Of a stretch of DNA of 64,000 nucleotides, positions 47,212 through 56,640 are shown in pieces. The position numbers and the translations under genes were made by a program. Each line of letters opens with the position of its first letter. The first letter of the stretch is position 1. This DNA is from Haloimpatiens sp042688525 (lineage in GTDB: Bacteria > Bacillota > Clostridia > Clostridiales > Clostridiaceae). The notes beneath the pieces are model-generated. The model ran no database searches. It saw nothing but the letters and a program-made list of their open reading frames with translations, and was not told the origin of the DNA. Where the stretch lies: the NCBI RefSeq assembly GCF_042688525.2, contig NZ_JBHWAB010000001.1, positions 2,046,001 through 2,110,000 on the forward strand, in the 5' to 3' direction.

Positions 47212-49510
47212 GTTTTTAGAATACCTATAAGGAATTGAAACATTGATTATATTATGAGGTTTGAAGCGTGTGCGAATAGCGTTTTTAGAATACCTATAAG
47301 GAATTGAAACTGGCCAAGAGCAATACGAACATATTCCAAATCGTGTGTTTTTAGAATACCTATAAGGAATTGAAACCCAAACCAGCCCTTGATATCCTCA
47401 TCTGAATAATCCATGTTTTTAGAATACCTATAAGGAATTGAAACAACAAAATTATGTATCATTTGCTAAAATTGGAAGTATTAGTTTTTAGAATACCTAT
47501 AAGGAATTGAAACCCTGCAACAGATACAATAAAATATAAAGCATATTATATAGTTTTTAGAATACCTATAAGGAATTGAAACTCTTGAAAATTTTTTGTT
47601 TCTTTTTCTGATAATTCCACGTTTTTAGAATACCTATAAGGAATTGAAACCCTTTTTTAAATCCCATACGCTTTCATATGGTCTATTTGTTTTTAGAATA
47701 CCTATAAGGAATTGAAACTCATTTTCCATGACTTGCTGATTAAATTGTTCTAGTGTTTTTAGAATACCTATAAGGAATTGAAACCAATATAACTTGCATC
47801 AGCTTGCAGTTCTTTCATTTGTTTTTAGAATACCTATAAGGAATTGAAACATATATTATTTAGTTGCATTTTTTTATTAGTCTCCGGTTTTTAGAATACC
47901 TATAAGGAATTGAAACTTCATTCTCGCTTTCCTCCCACTTGTTTACTTTACGGTTTTTAGAATACCTATAAGGAATTGAAACTTGAAATATTTAATAGTC
48001 ATAGTTTTAAATTTAATTGTTTTTAGAATACCTATAAGGAATTGAAACTCTCCTTTCAACTTTTATACCTTTTTCTTCTAAAAATGGTTTTTAGAATACC
48101 TATAAGGAATTGAAACTAGCATAAATAAAAGACTATACTTAGTGTGCATAGTCGGTTTTTAGAATACCTATAAGGAATTGAAACCTTCAATTCTCAATTG
48201 TGTACACTCCTTGTCAATTGTTTTTAGAATACCTATAAGGAATTGAAACTACAACTTCGGATAAAAAAGGATATATGAGATTTAGCGTTTTTAGAATACC
48301 TATAAGGAATTGAAACTTTGCATAATTATATCCAGCTTGTGATATATATTCAATGTTTTTAGAATACCTATAAGGAATTGAAACAATAAATAGTAGGTGT
48401 TTTTATTATGCCTAAAAAAAAGTTTTTAGAATACCTATAAGGAATTGAAACTATAAAATTTTGCTTCTGTATCGTCTATATCTTCACAAGTTTTTAGAAT
48501 ACCTATAAGGAATTGAAACAAAATTCACGACAAAATCAAAGAGAGTGATATTTTTGTTTTTAGAATACCTATAAGGAATTGAAACAAGACCTACTAGTAT
48601 CTAAAGGCATATAAGTCAGACCGTTTTTAGAATACCTATAAGGAATTGAAACCAGTAATTCCTAAATCTTTTGCCATATTCTTTATCTGTTTTTAGAATA
48701 CCTATAAGGAATTGAAACAACATATTTTCTTTAAAACGTTCAAACATATTTTGCGTTTTTAGAATACCTATAAGGAATTGAAACTAGCCACATCCACTCC
48801 AACCTCTATTTAAGTGCCATCGTTTTTAGAATACCTATAAGGAATTGAAACTACATTCTTTTGGTCTTATTATCTTCGTTAGTATACTGTTTTTAGAATA
48901 CCTATAAGGAATTGAAACTTTTTATAGTTTCCTCAATACTTCTACATTGAGAATAGTTTTTAGAATACCTATAAGGAATTGAAACGCGTATTTCAATTCA
49001 TCATCTTTCAATACTTTCTGTGTTTTTAGAATACCTATGAGGAATTGAAACATATAACATTCGTTGTTATCTTGTATTCTTATAATGTTTTTAGAATACC
49101 TATGAGGAATTGAAACGCTTGATAGCCTATAGTATAAGTTGTATGAGGCTTTAAGTTTTTAGAATACCTATGAGGAATTGAAACGCTGCTTCCTCTTTTG
49201 CTTTATTTTCAGCAGCTATTTCGTTTTTAGAATACCTATGAGGAATTGAAACGAAATTTAATAATTAATTTTACTTTAACAGTTTAACGTTTTTAGAATA
49301 CCTATGAGGAATTGAAACATATATTTAGCTTCTGAGATTGAATTAAAATTCGCGTTTTTAGAATACCTATGAGGAATTGAAACTCATATTTTTTCAACTC
49401 TTTCTCAAGTTTTTCGTCAGTTTTTAGAATACCTATGAGGAATTGAAACAAATGTTTTTGTACACTTGAAGAAGAATTTGAACACTGTTTTTAGAATACC
49501 TATGAGGAAT
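47212..49510 (+). CRISPR. CRISPR array D, 35 repeats / 34 spacers, with a repeat-variant switch
   Basis: The first 27 repeats read CCTATAAGG in the middle, and the last eight (from 49022) read CCTATGAGG like all other arrays. The final repeat is truncated at 49510 (ends GAGGAATAAG). The one-base variant occupies an unbroken leader-proximal block, as expected when a mutated first repeat is copied at each spacer acquisition. Confidence 0.97.
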
Positions 49511-49548
49511 AAGTAATTACAACTATTTATATAAAAACTTTCAATAAG

Positions 49549-49586
49549 AAACTCCAGTGACTGTAATAGTCACTGGAGTTTTATTT
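49549..49586 (+). terminator. Terminator after array D
   Basis: AAACTCCAGTGACT (49549-49562) pairs perfectly with AGTCACTGGAGTTT (49568-49581), loop GTAAT, then TATTT. Confidence 0.88.
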
Positions 49587-49594
49587 AATATTAA

Positions 49595-49851
49595 CTCAAC
49601 TTTCGCAGTAAAAAAATACTGCTTAGCGAAGGAAAATGATATATTGCGTAAGAAACATTTGAACAAAGTTTACAAGTTCTTAGCTTTACGAATTTGAAAA
49701 AAGTTATTTTTTTATTACTGATTCCTATGGAATATTAATTAAAAAATCTTTTTTCAATATGAGTAAAGCTTAGAACTTGTTACTGAAGTGAAAGGTTTCT
49801 AAGCAAGATATCATTTCCCGTAGCGGCTATTTTTTACCTGCGAAAGTTGAG
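49595..49851. repeat. MITE-like long palindrome, copy 6
   Basis: The cleanest copy: CTCAACTTTCGCAGTAAAAA at the left and TTTTTTACCTGCGAAAGTTGAG at the right. The middle is ACTGATTCCTATGGAATATTAAT. It separates array D from the type III operon. Confidence 0.88.
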
Positions 49852-50083
49852 ATATTAAATAATAGAAGTACACAGTTATTTGCATCTATTCTACAAAACA
49901 TATCTTGATTTACACATATAATAGTTTTAACATCATATCCTTTATAATAATTTTTCTATTTACATATAAAAATTCAATTTGTCAAATAAAAAAGAAAAAT
50001 TTTCAATTATCTTACAAAAGGAAAACATATAAAAATGTAGAAATATATATATGATTTACAATAAATTGACGAAGGAGAGTGCT

Positions 50084-50824
50084 ATGAGAGTAAAGATTGA
50101 TCTAAAATTGCAAGAACCAATACAGCTGCCTATTCAATATAATCATATATTACAAGCATTAATTTTAAAGATGTTAGGAAATGAGGAGTATCAAACTTTC
50201 TTACATGATGAAGGATATGGTTTTAAGAAAAGAAATTACAAACTTTATACATTTTCAAGACTTCAAGGTAAATTTAAAATATTAAAAGATATAAACAAAA
50301 TAATGTTCTTTGATAGAGCAAGTCTTTTGATATCTAGTTATGATGAAAAATTTTTTAAGTTAGTAGTAAATAATAGTATTCACAAGGATTCACTGCAAAT
50401 ATTAGGAAAAGATATTGAAATAAATAATATAGAAGCTTCATTTTTCAATGTTAAGGACAATGAACTTAAAGTATATACAAAGTCTCCAATAACAGTATAC
50501 AGTACTTTTAAGATTGATGAAAAAAATAAGACTTATTATTATAGTCCTTATGAAAAAGAATTTTCTGAAATGATTAGAAAAAATTTAATCAATAAATATA
50601 TTGCATTTCACGGAAAGGAACCAGAGGACACTGATTTTTCAATAGAAATTTCAAAAAGAAGAAAACCTAAAGAAAGTGTTATTGTTTATAAGGGAATAGT
50701 TATAAAGGCATGGAATGGAGAATTTATACTAAAAGGTTCAACAGAACTTTTGAATCTAGCATATAAAGCTGGTATAGGATCTAAAAACTCTCAAGGGTTT
50801 GGGTGTTTGGAATTAGCTAAATAA
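50084..50824 (+). CDS. cas6: Cas6 crRNA-processing endoribonuclease
   Basis: The 246-aa protein has the Cas6 double-ferredoxin pattern: PIQYNHILQALILKML near the N-terminus (with the usual His after the LP..Y segment) and the C-terminal glycine-rich loop YKAGIGSKNSQGFGCLEL. It cuts within the repeat to leave the ATTGAAAC handle. I use the ATG at 50084 after AAGGAG; an ATG at 50051 has no ribosome site. It is the only cas6 in the window, yet it leads the type III operon, so it probably serves both effector types. Confidence 0.93.
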   Translation: MRVKIDLKLQEPIQLPIQYNHILQALILKMLGNEEYQTFLHDEGYGFKKRNYKLYTFSRLQGKFKILKDINKIMFFDRASLLISSYDEKFFKLVVNNSIHKDSLQILGKDIEINNIEASFFNVKDNELKVYTKSPITVYSTFKIDEKNKTYYYSPYEKEFSEMIRKNLINKYIAFHGKEPEDTDFSIEISKRRKPKESVIVYKGIVIKAWNGEFILKGSTELLNLAYKAGIGSKNSQGFGCLELAK

Positions 50825-50882
50825 TAACTTTGGAGTACGCCTCAAAGGTAATTTGTTATGGGTAAATTTTGAAAGGAGGGAA

Positions 50883-52511
50883 ATGTTGAAGTTCATAGTT
50901 AAAGTTGATATAGGAAGTAAACAAAAATATATATTTTCTAGTAATAGATTAAAAGAAATAATAGGAGCATCACAAATTATTAAATATGTAACAGAAAATT
51001 TAGGCAAAGACGTTCTTAAAAAAATGGGTAAAAACCCTCAAAATTATACAGATAATAATAAAGGAAACATATTATTTGAAGCAGGCGGTAATGCCATGTA
51101 TATATTTGATAATAAGGAAGAAGCAATAAATTTTAATAAAATGTTTAGCAAATATGTTATTGAGAATTTTGATGGTTTGGAATTATTAATGGTTATTAAA
51201 GAATTTAATATTGAAAAAACAAACATAGTAGGTTTATATGAAGAAATAGAAATGATGTTAACAAAGAAAAAGGGTAAACGAAGGAATCAATTTAGACGAA
51301 TAGGATATGGATTAACTAAAATGTGTGCTAGTACTAGAAAGCCAGCAGGGTATACAGATAAGTATTCAGAAGACAAATACATATCTAAAGAATCTAAAGA
51401 TAAATTAAAATTTTATGAGAATATAGCACAGGAAAAGTATAAGAAACTTGATGAAGAAAATAAAGAATCAATTATACAATGGGATGAATTGAAAAATGGA
51501 TTTAAATTTACTGATGAATTAGAGATTATAGCAGGTAAAAAGAATGAAGGAAGTTATATAGGTATAACATGTATTGACGGGAATGGTATGGGTAAAAAAT
51601 TTGATAGTTTTAATGAAAAATATAAAGATATTTCAGAAAAAGATATATTTAAAGAGAATCAAAATTATATAAAAGAATTTAGAGATCTTACAGAAAAAGT
51701 AGATATTGATTATAAAAAAGCTTTTAAAAAGACTGTAGAAGAGCTAATTGATAATTATGATAACTACTATGAAGATATAGGATATGAAAAAGAAGGTAAA
51801 GTTGTACCTATTAGACCTATAATATTAGCTGGAGATGATATAACATTTATTAGTAATGGAAAAATAGCTGTAGAAGCTACTAGGATTTTTACAGAAAAAA
51901 TAACAAAACAAATAGAGGATTTTGGAGATTATAAATACAATCTTACAACTAGTGCAGGAATTGCAATAATAAAAAAGACGCATCCGTTTTCTAGAGGAGT
52001 TAAATTAGCAGGTGCTTTGGAAAAGAACTCAAAGAAAAAGCTTAGAAAAATTAAATTAGATTTTGAAGATAAAAAATTAAAAGAAAAAAATGATGCATCA
52101 TTTATAGATTGGGAAATAAATAGGGGAGATACACTGGATGATATTTCTCTAATAAGAAATAAAAAGGTTGCTAGACCATATATGATTAAGGTTGAAAGAA
52201 AGGATAATTCTAAAAATATGAATAGTGTTGATGATGACGTTAAAAAGGAATATTTAGAGAAAACTATTCATTATAATTTTGATAACTTTGATAAAGTCCT
52301 TAATGCCATAAATCAATCAGGAGCTAAGAGTAATTTAAAATCATTTTTTAGAACTATGAATTCTAAGGAAGTAGATGCAGAACTTTTTTATTTAAAATAT
52401 AAATTAAAAGATCAAATAGGCAATGATATAGATCCAAGAATTCTTAAAGAAGTAGTATATGATGCTATAGATAGTATGGATTTATATACTTATGTGAAAG
52501 GAGAAGAATAA
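50883..52511 (+). CDS. cas10: Cas10 (type III large subunit), HD-less
   Basis: A 542-aa Cas10. The first palm starts at the very N-terminus (KVDIGSKQKYIFSSNRLKEI; FEAGGNAMYIF), so the usual HD DNase domain is absent. The second palm has CIDGNGMGKKFDS and the cyclase-type loop ILAGDDITFI, with AGDD replacing GGDD but both Asp kept, so cyclic oligoadenylate synthesis remains possible. It is short for the family (usually 700-900 aa). AAAGGAGGG abuts the ATG at 50883; a TTG at 50886 is equally plausible. Confidence 0.88.
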   Translation: MLKFIVKVDIGSKQKYIFSSNRLKEIIGASQIIKYVTENLGKDVLKKMGKNPQNYTDNNKGNILFEAGGNAMYIFDNKEEAINFNKMFSKYVIENFDGLELLMVIKEFNIEKTNIVGLYEEIEMMLTKKKGKRRNQFRRIGYGLTKMCASTRKPAGYTDKYSEDKYISKESKDKLKFYENIAQEKYKKLDEENKESIIQWDELKNGFKFTDELEIIAGKKNEGSYIGITCIDGNGMGKKFDSFNEKYKDISEKDIFKENQNYIKEFRDLTEKVDIDYKKAFKKTVEELIDNYDNYYEDIGYEKEGKVVPIRPIILAGDDITFISNGKIAVEATRIFTEKITKQIEDFGDYKYNLTTSAGIAIIKKTHPFSRGVKLAGALEKNSKKKLRKIKLDFEDKKLKEKNDASFIDWEINRGDTLDDISLIRNKKVARPYMIKVERKDNSKNMNSVDDDVKKEYLEKTIHYNFDNFDKVLNAINQSGAKSNLKSFFRTMNSKEVDAELFYLKYKLKDQIGNDIDPRILKEVVYDAIDSMDLYTYVKGEE

Positions 52512-52512
52512 T

Positions 52513-54846
52513 ATGTACAAGTATCCAATCACTATTGAATTATTATCAGAAACTATATTTGGTAATGGACAATCTCAAAATGGAATAGTTAATACAGATG
52601 TTTTATTAGATGAAGAAGGTTTTCCTTATTATTTAGGAAAGACTTTTAAAGGCTGTTTAAAAGAATCAATAAATACTATATTAAAACCTTATTACAGTAA
52701 AAATAAAGGTGATTTCAATGAAGTAGTTGATAGATTATTTGGTTCTAATAATAAAACAGATAATATAGAAAATGAAGGAATATTAAAATTTACAAATTTT
52801 TATTTAGATAAAGAAATTTCAGATATATTTAGTAGCTATGAGGTTAAAGAAAAAGAAAAGAGTGAAAAGAAAGATTTAATTTTACCTTCTTTAAGTGATA
52901 TAAGATTTGGTATAAAAATGGGTGATAATGGAGTATCAGAATCTAAAAGTTTAAGAGCTTCTAGAGTGTTAAAAAAAGGTTTAGTTTTTAATGGATTTGT
53001 TTTATCTTTAAATCAATTAGAAGGATTGCAGTTAACTCTTTTAAAAAAAGGAATAAAATCATTAAAGAATTTAGGAATTAATAAAAGTCGTGGTAAAGGG
53101 TTAGTAAATGTAAAGATTGGTGAAATAGTTGAGATAAATTCAGAAAAAGGTGGGAATATAAATCATAACTTTGATTATCTATTATATGAAGTAGATTTAA
53201 AGCAGCCAGTTAAAATAGGAGATAGCCAGTCTCAGTATGATTATGAACAAACTAAATCATATATATCAGGTTCTATAGTTAGAGGAGCTATCATAGGTAA
53301 GTATTTAAATAAACCTCAGGATACTAAAAAAGAGGATGATTTTAACCATTTACTTAAAAAAGTATATTTTTATGATGCTTACCCTGTATATGAAGAAGAA
53401 AATAATAAATATTATTCATTTCCAACACCTAATATTTTTAGAATAACTAAAGATAGAGATAAAGAAGATGAGAGTTTATATAAAAGTAATGAATTTATTA
53501 ATGTTTTTGATAATAAAAAAGTAGATGATAAACCAACAGTTATAAAATTGAAGAAGGGAGATTTTTCTTATTATAAACAGAATACGCTTTTTCAATTTAA
53601 TGTAAAAAAAGATTATAGATTTCATCATTCCAATCATACAAAAAAAGAGAATATATTTAGATATGAATCTATTTCTAAAGGTCAAAAGTTTTATGGAGTA
53701 GTGGATGTTTCAAGAATAGATAAAAGTTTAAAAAAAGAAATATATAATTTATTGAAAAGGGGAGAAATTCTCTATTTAGGTGGTTCAAGGACTTCTGGAT
53801 ATGGGGCAAGTGAAGTTTCTGAAATAGAAACAATTAAAGATTTTAGTGAGTTGAAACAAAAATTACAATATATTAAAAGTAATGTGTCTAAAGATAAAAT
53901 TGATATCTATTTTTTATCAGATTCTATTTTGAGAGATGAAAATCATCAAATAACCTCTTCTTTTTCTTATAAATATTTAAATAAGAACTTAAATTTAAAA
54001 TTAAATAAAGAAGATATAAATAATGAAAAAAATATAAATATGGAAATAAATCCGGTTATATTAACAGGATATAATAGTACATGGAGGTCTTGTGTGCCAC
54101 ATGTTTATGGTATAGAAAAAGGTAGTGTTATTAGAATTAATTTAGATAAAACTAAGAATAAAATAAATGAAAAAGTAATTGAAGATTTTATCAAACATCA
54201 AAAGGGAGATAGAAAACAAGATGGATTAGGTAGAGTAATAATCAATCCTAAATTTCTAAATCCTAAAAATATAGAATATAAAGGTACTAATAATCCTCAT
54301 AAATATGGTAGAGAAAATAGTTTTTATACTTTAAGTAATAAATTAATACCTTATATAGAAGAATGTAAAAACAAAATAATCATTGATAAATGTATTAAGA
54401 ATAATACTGTAAGCACTTTATTAGGTAGTAAGTTAGAGAGTATTAGCAAAAGTCAAATAAATAACATTGTAGATGCTATTGATAGATCATTATTAAGTGA
54501 AGAAAACAATCCTATGGATGAATTTAAAAAAGAAGTAGAAAGACTTAAAAAGACTACTCAAAATAGTGAACGAAACAAGAGAAATAGTGATATACTGAAT
54601 TCTGAAATATTATCAAATGAAACTTTAAAGAGTTTACTAAATTTATCTGATGAAAAAATATATGAGATTGCGAAGAATATTTTATATAAAGGATTGGAGA
54701 ACGTTAAATCTAAAGAAAGCATAATAGAAGAAATTATGAAACAAGATTCTAAAAGTAATTTTAGAAAAGAAAGAATTATATTAAATGCAGTAAGAGATAT
54801 ATTTTATTATTCTACAAAAACAAAGGAAGGTGAGGATGTTGGATAA
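52513..54846 (+). CDS. Multi-domain RAMP protein, Csx10-like (type III)
   Basis: The 777-aa protein contains at least two and perhaps three RAMP modules. The first has NTDVLLDEEGFPYYLGKTFK with a glycine-rich NKSRGKGLV. The second has KSYISGSIVRGAIIGKYL and GGSRTSGYGASEV. The C-terminal part has NPVILTGYNSTWRS and QDGLGRVIINP. Order and the SGSIVRGA motif resemble Csx10 of subtype III-D, but the length is unusually large. GGAGAAG precedes the ATG. It lies one base after the cas10 stop and overlaps the next gene. Exact family needs profile comparison. Confidence 0.75.
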   Translation: MYKYPITIELLSETIFGNGQSQNGIVNTDVLLDEEGFPYYLGKTFKGCLKESINTILKPYYSKNKGDFNEVVDRLFGSNNKTDNIENEGILKFTNFYLDKEISDIFSSYEVKEKEKSEKKDLILPSLSDIRFGIKMGDNGVSESKSLRASRVLKKGLVFNGFVLSLNQLEGLQLTLLKKGIKSLKNLGINKSRGKGLVNVKIGEIVEINSEKGGNINHNFDYLLYEVDLKQPVKIGDSQSQYDYEQTKSYISGSIVRGAIIGKYLNKPQDTKKEDDFNHLLKKVYFYDAYPVYEEENNKYYSFPTPNIFRITKDRDKEDESLYKSNEFINVFDNKKVDDKPTVIKLKKGDFSYYKQNTLFQFNVKKDYRFHHSNHTKKENIFRYESISKGQKFYGVVDVSRIDKSLKKEIYNLLKRGEILYLGGSRTSGYGASEVSEIETIKDFSELKQKLQYIKSNVSKDKIDIYFLSDSILRDENHQITSSFSYKYLNKNLNLKLNKEDINNEKNINMEINPVILTGYNSTWRSCVPHVYGIEKGSVIRINLDKTKNKINEKVIEDFIKHQKGDRKQDGLGRVIINPKFLNPKNIEYKGTNNPHKYGRENSFYTLSNKLIPYIEECKNKIIIDKCIKNNTVSTLLGSKLESISKSQINNIVDAIDRSLLSEENNPMDEFKKEVERLKKTTQNSERNKRNSDILNSEILSNETLKSLLNLSDEKIYEIAKNILYKGLENVKSKESIIEEIMKQDSKSNFRKERIILNAVRDIFYYSTKTKEGEDVG

Positions 54847-56197
54847 TATAAATAAAATAAAGCAGTATGTTTTAAATGTGAAAAACATATCACCTCTTAG
54901 AATAGGGAATGGTGAAAAAGAAGGAAATGGAATATTACTTTATGATAATCATGCAGTTATAAATGGTACTACACTTTCAGGATTATTTAGAGAATTTTTA
55001 AAACAGTATAAAGAAAAAGAAGTGTATGAATTAGTTTTTCCTAGAGTAAATGATGAAAAAAATGAAGATGAAGATAATAAAAAAATTTCAAAAATATATT
55101 TTTACGATGCAATATCACAAGAAAAAATAAAATTAGAAGATCTATCATTTAGAAATCATATAAATATAGATGTAGAAACAGGAAGTTCAGTAGAAAATCA
55201 TTTATTTAATGAGTGTCATATAACAGAAGGTAAAACATTTAGATTATTTTTTGAAATACGTGGATTAGAGTTAGAAGAAGATAAATATGAAAATCTATGT
55301 AGGTATTTAGAACAATTTATATGTGAAATTTCAAAGGGTGAGATAGCTGTTGGAAGTAAAACAACCTTTGGATTTGGTAGATTTAATGCCATAGAACATA
55401 ATAAATTATATTATAAGGAATATGATTTATCCATAGAAAAAGGTTTAGATGACTATTTAAATTTTAATGTTGATTCCTTAGTGTTAGGGAATCTTGAAAC
55501 TAAAGATATTTCTAAATGTGATTGTAAAAGCAATAAAGTTAAAGTTAGTTTAAAAGCTTATTGTGATGAAGGATTTATAATAAAAGGTCAACAGATTGTT
55601 GAAAAAGATAAAGTCTTTGATAAGTCATATCAAGAGTATATTAATTTAGAAGATATGTATGTGATACCATCGTCAACTATAAAAGGTATTGTGAAAAATT
55701 ATTGCAGTAAGATATGTAAAACGTTAGGAAAAGAAGATGAAAAAATTATAGATAATATATTTGGTAAAAAAACTAATGAAAATGATAATGAAAAAGGGAA
55801 AAAAGGTACTATGACATTTGAGGATTGCAAGATAGAGGAAGGTAAATCTCAAATATATAATAGAATAAAAATTGATAGATTTACTGGGGGAGTTATGACA
55901 GGATCAACATTTAAGGAACAATTAGCTGTTGTCTCTGAGAATAATCCAGTAGAATTTAATGTAATAGTAAATAAAAAAGATAAAAAAGCATTAGCTTTAA
56001 TCATATTAGCTTTTAGAGATATTGGGTTGGGATATGTAACTGTAGGCAGCGGAAATAATATAGGATATGGAAGATTTAAAGGAAGATCAATTACTATAGA
56101 TGGAATGGATTATAACAAAAAAGTGATATTCCAAGATTCAAGACTAATAGGAAATGTAGACGAAATAAATGATATTATAAGTATTCTTAAGGAATAG
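54836..56197 (+). CDS. Double Cas7-type RAMP protein (Csm3-like fusion)
   Basis: The 453-aa protein has two fused RAMP modules. Module 1 has SPLRIGNGEKEGNGILLYDN, INGTTLSGLFRE and the glycine-rich GSKTTFGFGRF. Module 2 has YVIPSSTIKGIVKNY, the thumb-like IKIDRFTGGVMTGSTF and GSGNNIGYGRF. The Asp in LLYDN sits where type III backbone subunits carry their RNA-cutting Asp, so module 1 might cleave target RNA. It starts within the end of the previous gene (ATG 54836, or TTG 54839 with better spacing from GGAAGGTGAGG). Confidence 0.78.
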   Translation: MLDNINKIKQYVLNVKNISPLRIGNGEKEGNGILLYDNHAVINGTTLSGLFREFLKQYKEKEVYELVFPRVNDEKNEDEDNKKISKIYFYDAISQEKIKLEDLSFRNHINIDVETGSSVENHLFNECHITEGKTFRLFFEIRGLELEEDKYENLCRYLEQFICEISKGEIAVGSKTTFGFGRFNAIEHNKLYYKEYDLSIEKGLDDYLNFNVDSLVLGNLETKDISKCDCKSNKVKVSLKAYCDEGFIIKGQQIVEKDKVFDKSYQEYINLEDMYVIPSSTIKGIVKNYCSKICKTLGKEDEKIIDNIFGKKTNENDNEKGKKGTMTFEDCKIEEGKSQIYNRIKIDRFTGGVMTGSTFKEQLAVVSENNPVEFNVIVNKKDKKALALIILAFRDIGLGYVTVGSGNNIGYGRFKGRSITIDGMDYNKKVIFQDSRLIGNVDEINDIISILKE

Positions 56198-56208
56198 AAG
56201 GTGATGTA

Positions 56209-56640
56209 ATGCAGAAATCAACAAAATTAGAGGTTATATATAAAATAAAGGAATCTAATTTAAAATACGCATGGATAAATACTTTTAGTGATTTAAAATT
56301 AATAGAATTGAATAAAGGAAAAATAGAGGATATTTTAGAAGATGATTTGGAGAATTTAATTGAAGCAAAGTTTTTTGATATAGATAAAGAAATATCAATT
56401 ATAAAGTGTGAAGATGAAGAAAAATTTTCTGTAGTTGAGTTTAATGGAAAAGATAAAGAATATATAGAAGAAAGACAAATTTTAAATAAAAATAAATTAC
56501 CATTTGAAATTAAAAAAGATGAAAATTATAAATTGGTGATAAGGAATTACTTAAATTACGATAAAGACGGACAAGCTTATATATGCTATACCCAACTTAG
56601 TGATATAAGGAAGAGTGATGTTGAAGGGGGGAAACAGTAG
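56209..56640 (+). CDS. Small type III-associated protein (Csx19/TIGR03984-like by position)
   Basis: The 143-aa acidic/lysine-rich protein has no motif I can name (KYAWINTFSDLKLIELNKGK; KLVIRNYLNYDKDGQAYICY). It sits between two RAMP genes, directly ahead of a TIGR03986-type RAMP gene, where III-D-like loci often carry a TIGR03984/Csx19 gene; the name is by position only. Alternatively it could be the missing small subunit (Cas11). AAGGTGATG lies upstream of the ATG. Confidence 0.55.
   Translation: MQKSTKLEVIYKIKESNLKYAWINTFSDLKLIELNKGKIEDILEDDLENLIEAKFFDIDKEISIIKCEDEEKFSVVEFNGKDKEYIEERQILNKNKLPFEIKKDENYKLVIRNYLNYDKDGQAYICYTQLSDIRKSDVEGGKQ

Noticed and set aside
50883..52511. Cas10 as another diguanylate cyclase
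   Set aside because: The AGDD loop, double palm layout and operon context are those of Cas10; no GGDEF motif.
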